A stretch of 64,000 bases of DNA from Callipepla californica brunnescens. Its lineage: Eukaryota > Chordata > Aves > Galliformes > Odontophoridae. The notes under the pieces were generated by a model that had not been told where the DNA came from, made no database searches, and saw nothing but the letters and a program-made list of their open reading frames with translations. Positions within the stretch are counted from its first letter, which is position 1. Every line of letters begins with the position of its first letter. Shown here in pieces: positions 59,849-64,000 of the stretch. The translations under genes were made by a program, and so were the position numbers. The stretch spans positions 28,059,105-28,123,104 of the forward strand of contig JALIRH010000006.1 in assembly GCA_023055505.1 (NCBI GenBank), in the 5' to 3' direction.

Positions 59849-61320
59849 CAAAGCAGGTTACGTTGTGTTGCTACATGTACGATAGGTCGCAATTAAGACA
59901 AGCTTTTTATCTCTGGCTAGGGCAGAGCTGTAGCTGACTCTAAATGAAACATATGCTATTCTGTTGAAGAATGCGCTGGATATATAGATATATATAGGCC
60001 TAACTTATGTGCATAAGGTTCTTACAGCACTATTTCATTGCCTTTGAGCAGTGCTTCTAAAGTGATCTTTGTTGTCTTGAAAGATATTTTGATATCATGA
60101 TTTGATGTAGTATGCCATTGGATAATAACAGTAAATGGAAAGCAATGAGGAACTTAAAGGTAGGTTTAGAAATGTATTTATTTAAGAATAAATATAGCAT
60201 ATCTTTTGGGTAGGTGAGCAGCCTTGTAGCTTATTCATTTTTGTGATCTGCATTAAACAGGTAACTGAGGAGCATTGTTAAACAGATGTTAGGAAATGTG
60301 TATAGTTAACAGTATTTTGTATTCATTTACTAAGATATTAAATCGAGGATAACGTGTTGGGGGGGGGTTGATAATGTTTTAGAGTTGTGACCCAAAGAAT
60401 GTCTTTATTTGCACTATCAGAATAGCTAGAGCGAATTTACTGTATATTTAAGAAAATCAATTTCAATAGGAAAGCATCCTAGGTAGTTACACTGTCCAGG
60501 TGTATCCTTACGTCAGAATTAGGGCAGTTAGATTACCAAAAGCAAACATAATCTGTGATATTTTACCATAGTTTCTTACTAAGATATTTAAGTGTATGTA
60601 TTTTGTAACTGCAGATGAAACTATTTAAGTGATGGAAATAAGTTTTCAATATGTGAATACTGTTTATTTTTATTCACTGCTGTTTCTTTTTAACTCTCGA
60701 GTAACTTGCAATCTGTGATGAAAATAGCACACCATCTCCCTGAAATGCTTTCTTGATCAGGAGGGGGAGCAGTGGAGGGAGACGAGGCATCTCTGCATTT
60801 AACAGAGATACGTACTAAAGGTGTCTTACCATGGAATATTTCAGTGCTAAGGTAATATTTGCCTTACGTTTAAGTTAGCCTTATAGCAAAGTGAACCGCA
60901 GTGTGGATGCGCTGTATTTCAAGATGTTTCTGAAGTCATATTCAAGTGCCACTGAGCCTGATTTTTTTTAAATGTAGTGAATGGTAAATGTTTTGCAGGG
61001 AGGGGAAGGGTATGTTCAGGGACTTTTGCCAAAAATGTGCTAGTTATTTATCTTCTAATGTCAGTGGGGTTTTTTTTGCTTTTTTTTTTTTTTTGCCAGT
61101 GGTAAGGTTAAAAAAACCACAGTAAAAATGGAGGTGCTGGATGATCTACCATCCGAAATTACACATCTTTTTTTTTTTTTTTCCTGGATTTGTATAATTG
61201 ATAATATACTTAGAACCATAGTGGGCAGATGACTTTTTTTTTTCTTTCCCTGTCAGATTGGATGTAAAGTTATATTTCCTTGCAGAAAGAGAAAAATAAA
61301 TTTTTAATTGTACTTACAAA
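59849..61320 (+). other. CCDC126: CCDC126 3' UTR
   Basis: An AT-rich untranslated region of about 1.45 kb ending near a canonical AATAAA (61295-61300), which is followed by a GT/T-rich downstream element. An earlier AATAAA near 60188 could give a shorter form. Confidence 0.75.
61295..61300 (+). terminator. CCDC126: CCDC126 poly(A) signal
   Basis: AATAAA, followed within about 30-50 nt by 'ctgttctgtgttgtgctttttttt', a strong GU/U-rich downstream element. Confidence 0.8.
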
Positions 61321-64000
61321 GACTCCTGTTCTGTGTTGTGCTTTTTTTTTTAATAATGCTGTCATTCTTACTTAATGTGCTTTGGGTGTTTGGGATTGGA
61401 AAACTCTGTTTCTGAGGTTTAGTAGTAATGTACTCTTCCAAATGAATGACCAGATTTTCTTGCTCTCCAATGTATGGGCAACTTTCATCAGGCTAAACGT
61501 GGGTGGAGAAAGATTCTGAAATATTTAAAGGTGAAGACGCCATTCTTAAAAGTGAGGAAGACAAGTGTCATTTGCAAGTAGTCATTTGCACTGATGCCCT
61601 CTGAGCCTGCTCAAAACAAATCCATTCACTGTTGGGATCACAGGATTTTACTGACCTGTTTTTAATGAAATAAAAAGTAGTAATACAGCAGTGTAGCACA
61701 AAAATGTAGAAGTCTTTATAGTCAATGTGCAGAAACATCCATCTTCATGGCATCCAGTAACACGCTGCACGGTTGTCTGTTTTTGAGTATCTGCTCAGTA
61801 TTTGTTCTTCATTAATGCAGTTATTTATGGGGCTGGCTAGATTAATCATAATCCTGCTTGAACATATTTCCTAATGCCGATGACTCCAGATGGCATTGCC
61901 AGTTTTGTGAAGGGGGCAAGTTGCCCACAGGACCAGGTGCTTCCTTGTGCAGATGCTTGACTCTGGAAGTAACTGCCACGGGAAAATGATTGGGGGAAAA
62001 ATGATTACATGAACTTTGAAATCTAAGTTTATTATGTTTTCTTAAAACTTCTTCGAAACACATTCACGGAACAAGCTGAATTTCTAAATCCTAATTAGTT
62101 TATTTTAAAGATGATGTGGAGTGTGACCTCCTTAGCCAGGACTTATTAGTTTGTGCTGCACAACTGGTTGGCTGTATGCAAGGTCAGAGCTAATGTTTTT
62201 GACAGTATAGAAGAGGTTTTCTTTCAGAGGCAAGTTTTTATTTTGTAGCTGCTAAAAAGCTGAATCAAACTTCTACAGTGCTGTATCCCACTTGTTTTGC
62301 TTTTGTTGCCCTGTTTTTGTGTATGTGTGTATATATATATATATATTAATAAGTTTTTTTGGTTTTTTTACTTCTGTACAGTAACTGTGTATTTTATGTG
62401 TGTCCCAAGACAGTTCCTCTTTATGCAATCATAGAATGGTTAGGTTTGGAAAAGGCCTCTGGAATCTTCAAATCCACCCAGCCAAAAGTTTGGGTACCCA
62501 TGGAATAGAGCGTTACTGAACTGATACTTCACAAAGCCTCAGGTTCTCTGGGATGATGCACACATACATTTTGTATCTGTCTAAAATCTTAAGATTCTTT
62601 AAAATGTGGGCCCAAGTTGAAGGGAAAAAAAATCACATGACATGTACATAATTGCACCACTTAAATGCCAGTGGCATCACATGCTGCCAAATTACCAGTA
62701 AATGATCCTAATTACTACAAATTTCCCAACTCTGTTTCTCAGTACCTCCAGTAAAAACCTGACATTATTAATAGGCCCTTGGTTGCATATGTGCTTGCAC
62801 ATAACCCTGTGGCAATCATCAGTTTCCTGTGGATGGTCAGTAGATGTCTAACTGTGGTCTGTTTCTCTGATGGCAAAACTGAAGAGAAATGTGTTGACGT
62901 CTTTGAAATGCCTGCGAGATAGAGCTGGATGGAGATTGTTTCCATTATTCTTTGTGCCACTCTAATTCTTATTTTTGGAGCAGCTAATTAGAGATGGTCA
63001 TTTACCAAATGCATAGAAATAGAATGGCTAATTACTGCTCTAAAAGGATGACTCAGAGTCTAAAATACAGTTATTTGTAATTTATTGATTAATAAACTAG
63101 CTATTTTCTATTTATGTGGATATTCTCCTGAGATGATTTTTAAAGCACTTCTCAAACTTGCAAGAATTTAAAAAATGTACCGAGTTGCACATTTCATTGT
63201 TAACAGAGGGTGTTAAGGGAGACTGTCAACACCCCACGCATCATTAATCTGTTGCCTTTGATGTGTAGGTGGTGCCTCAGGTCTCCCAGAGCTGTCCTGT
63301 GAGTGAGCATCCATATGTTCACCCCACTTGGGTATGTTCTGAGAGCTTGGGCCAGCAGTGCCCGCATGCTGCATAGCAGATGCAGGAGGTAAAACAGCCA
63401 TCTGGACTTGTGTTTCTTGAACTTACCTTGTGGCACTCCTTGTTTGCTGTAGAAAGCCCTATGTACACTGCTCAGAATTATCTGATGGTTTACCATGCAA
63501 AGTCTGGTTTGGCTTGGTATTTAATGACTGTGATTTCAGGTGTCCACTACCAATCTTCTAGAAGGAGTGGAAGATGAAAAGGTTTTCTGGATCCAAACTG
63601 TATTCTGGTGCTTTTGCTGTGACACAGGAGCAGTGCTTGAAATAGATATAATTTTAGAAATGGATTTCTTAGCTAAAATCTTTGACTTATGTCTGTTCCC
63701 AAAGAGGTCTGTGAGCACAAATGTGGATCCAAGCAGATGCTGGGAAACGGCTGAGCTGAACACTGGCTCTTTGTCACAAAGATCACTCGCTGTGATCAAA
63801 CCTGTTAATAAAGCCTTGTTTTTTAAGGTGGAGGACTAGTAGTTTGTGGGGCAGGCAGCCCACAAAGAAGTCATTTCTCATGACATCTGTTTTCTTCAGC
63901 TAGCTGTTGCTTTGCAGGAGTACTGACTGCTGCCATGACGTGCTCCCACATCTCTGCCTTTGAGATGTACAGAGCTGGGAGGGACAACTGTGTGCTGTGT
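61321..64000. other. Region downstream of CCDC126
   Basis: It contains the CR1 fragment at 62428-62520 and a (TA)n tract near 62329-62346. An open frame at 63540-63839 (99 codons) has no domain I know. FAM221A, the next gene in human, is expected beyond this; none of its protein sequence is recognisable here. Confidence 0.5.
62428..62520 (-). mobile_element. CR1 LINE 3' fragment
   Basis: It starts 'aatcatagaatggttaggtttgg', the reverse complement of the CR1 terminus, then 'aaaggcctctggaatcttcaaatccac'. It is short and degraded. The element's 3' end is at the low-coordinate side. Confidence 0.8.

Overview
The window is vertebrate nuclear DNA, almost certainly from a bird and most likely chicken or another galliform. 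Three things point there. The genes are split by GT-AG introns of kilobase size. The only interspersed repeats I can recognise are CR1 LINE 3' ends, with the ending 'ggaggtcccttccaa...ctgtgat'. The promoters are compact, very GC-rich CpG islands set in AT-rich introns. The gene order IGF2BP3(-) / TRA2A(-) / CCDC126(+) matches the order I know from human chromosome 7p15.3.

Layout. (1) 1-4112, minus strand: the 5' end of IGF2BP3. Coding exon 1 (4112-3938) and exon 2 (3084-3024) are both in the window, and the rest of the gene lies beyond base 1 after a large intron 2. (2) About 4113-7000: a broad CpG island. It holds the IGF2BP3 promoter and, near 6.7-6.9 kb, a second promoter-like core with paired CCAAT boxes that is followed by a strong plus-strand splice donor. 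(3) About 7-22.4 kb: an intergenic interval with simple repeats and two plus-strand CR1 tails, and no protein-coding gene that I recognise. (4) 22.4-46.7 kb, minus strand: the complete TRA2A gene. Its eight coding exons encode 276 residues (RS1 - RRM - Gly-rich linker - RS2), and the exon phases all join cleanly. Intron 1 contains a GAA-rich exon of about 301 nt with an in-frame stop, the expected autoregulatory 'poison' exon. (5) 46.7-50.3 kb: a spacer ending in a minus-strand CR1. (6) 50.4-61.3 kb, plus strand: CCDC126, with a CpG-island promoter, a noncoding exon at 57810-57939, two coding exons (139 residues) and a 3' UTR ending at a clear poly(A) signal. (7) 61.3-64 kb: sequence downstream of CCDC126 with a CR1 fragment and one unassigned open frame.

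Function. IGF2BP3 and TRA2A are both RRM RNA-binding proteins, acting on mRNA stability/transport and on splicing respectively. CCDC126 is a small predicted signal-anchored secretory-pathway protein. It resembles the N-terminal stem of the glycosyltransferase MGAT5 without the catalytic domain. The window shows no operon-like or mobile-system organisation, and I found no wholly new system. The points most worth a second look are the TRA2A poison exon, a splice-created overlapping uORF in CCDC126, the CCDC126-MGAT5 stem relationship, matched NRF1 sites in two promoters, a promoter-like core at 6.7-6.9 kb, and a (GT)54 tract just inside CCDC126 intron 1. Splice sites and exon limits were read by eye from sequence; transcript data were not available.
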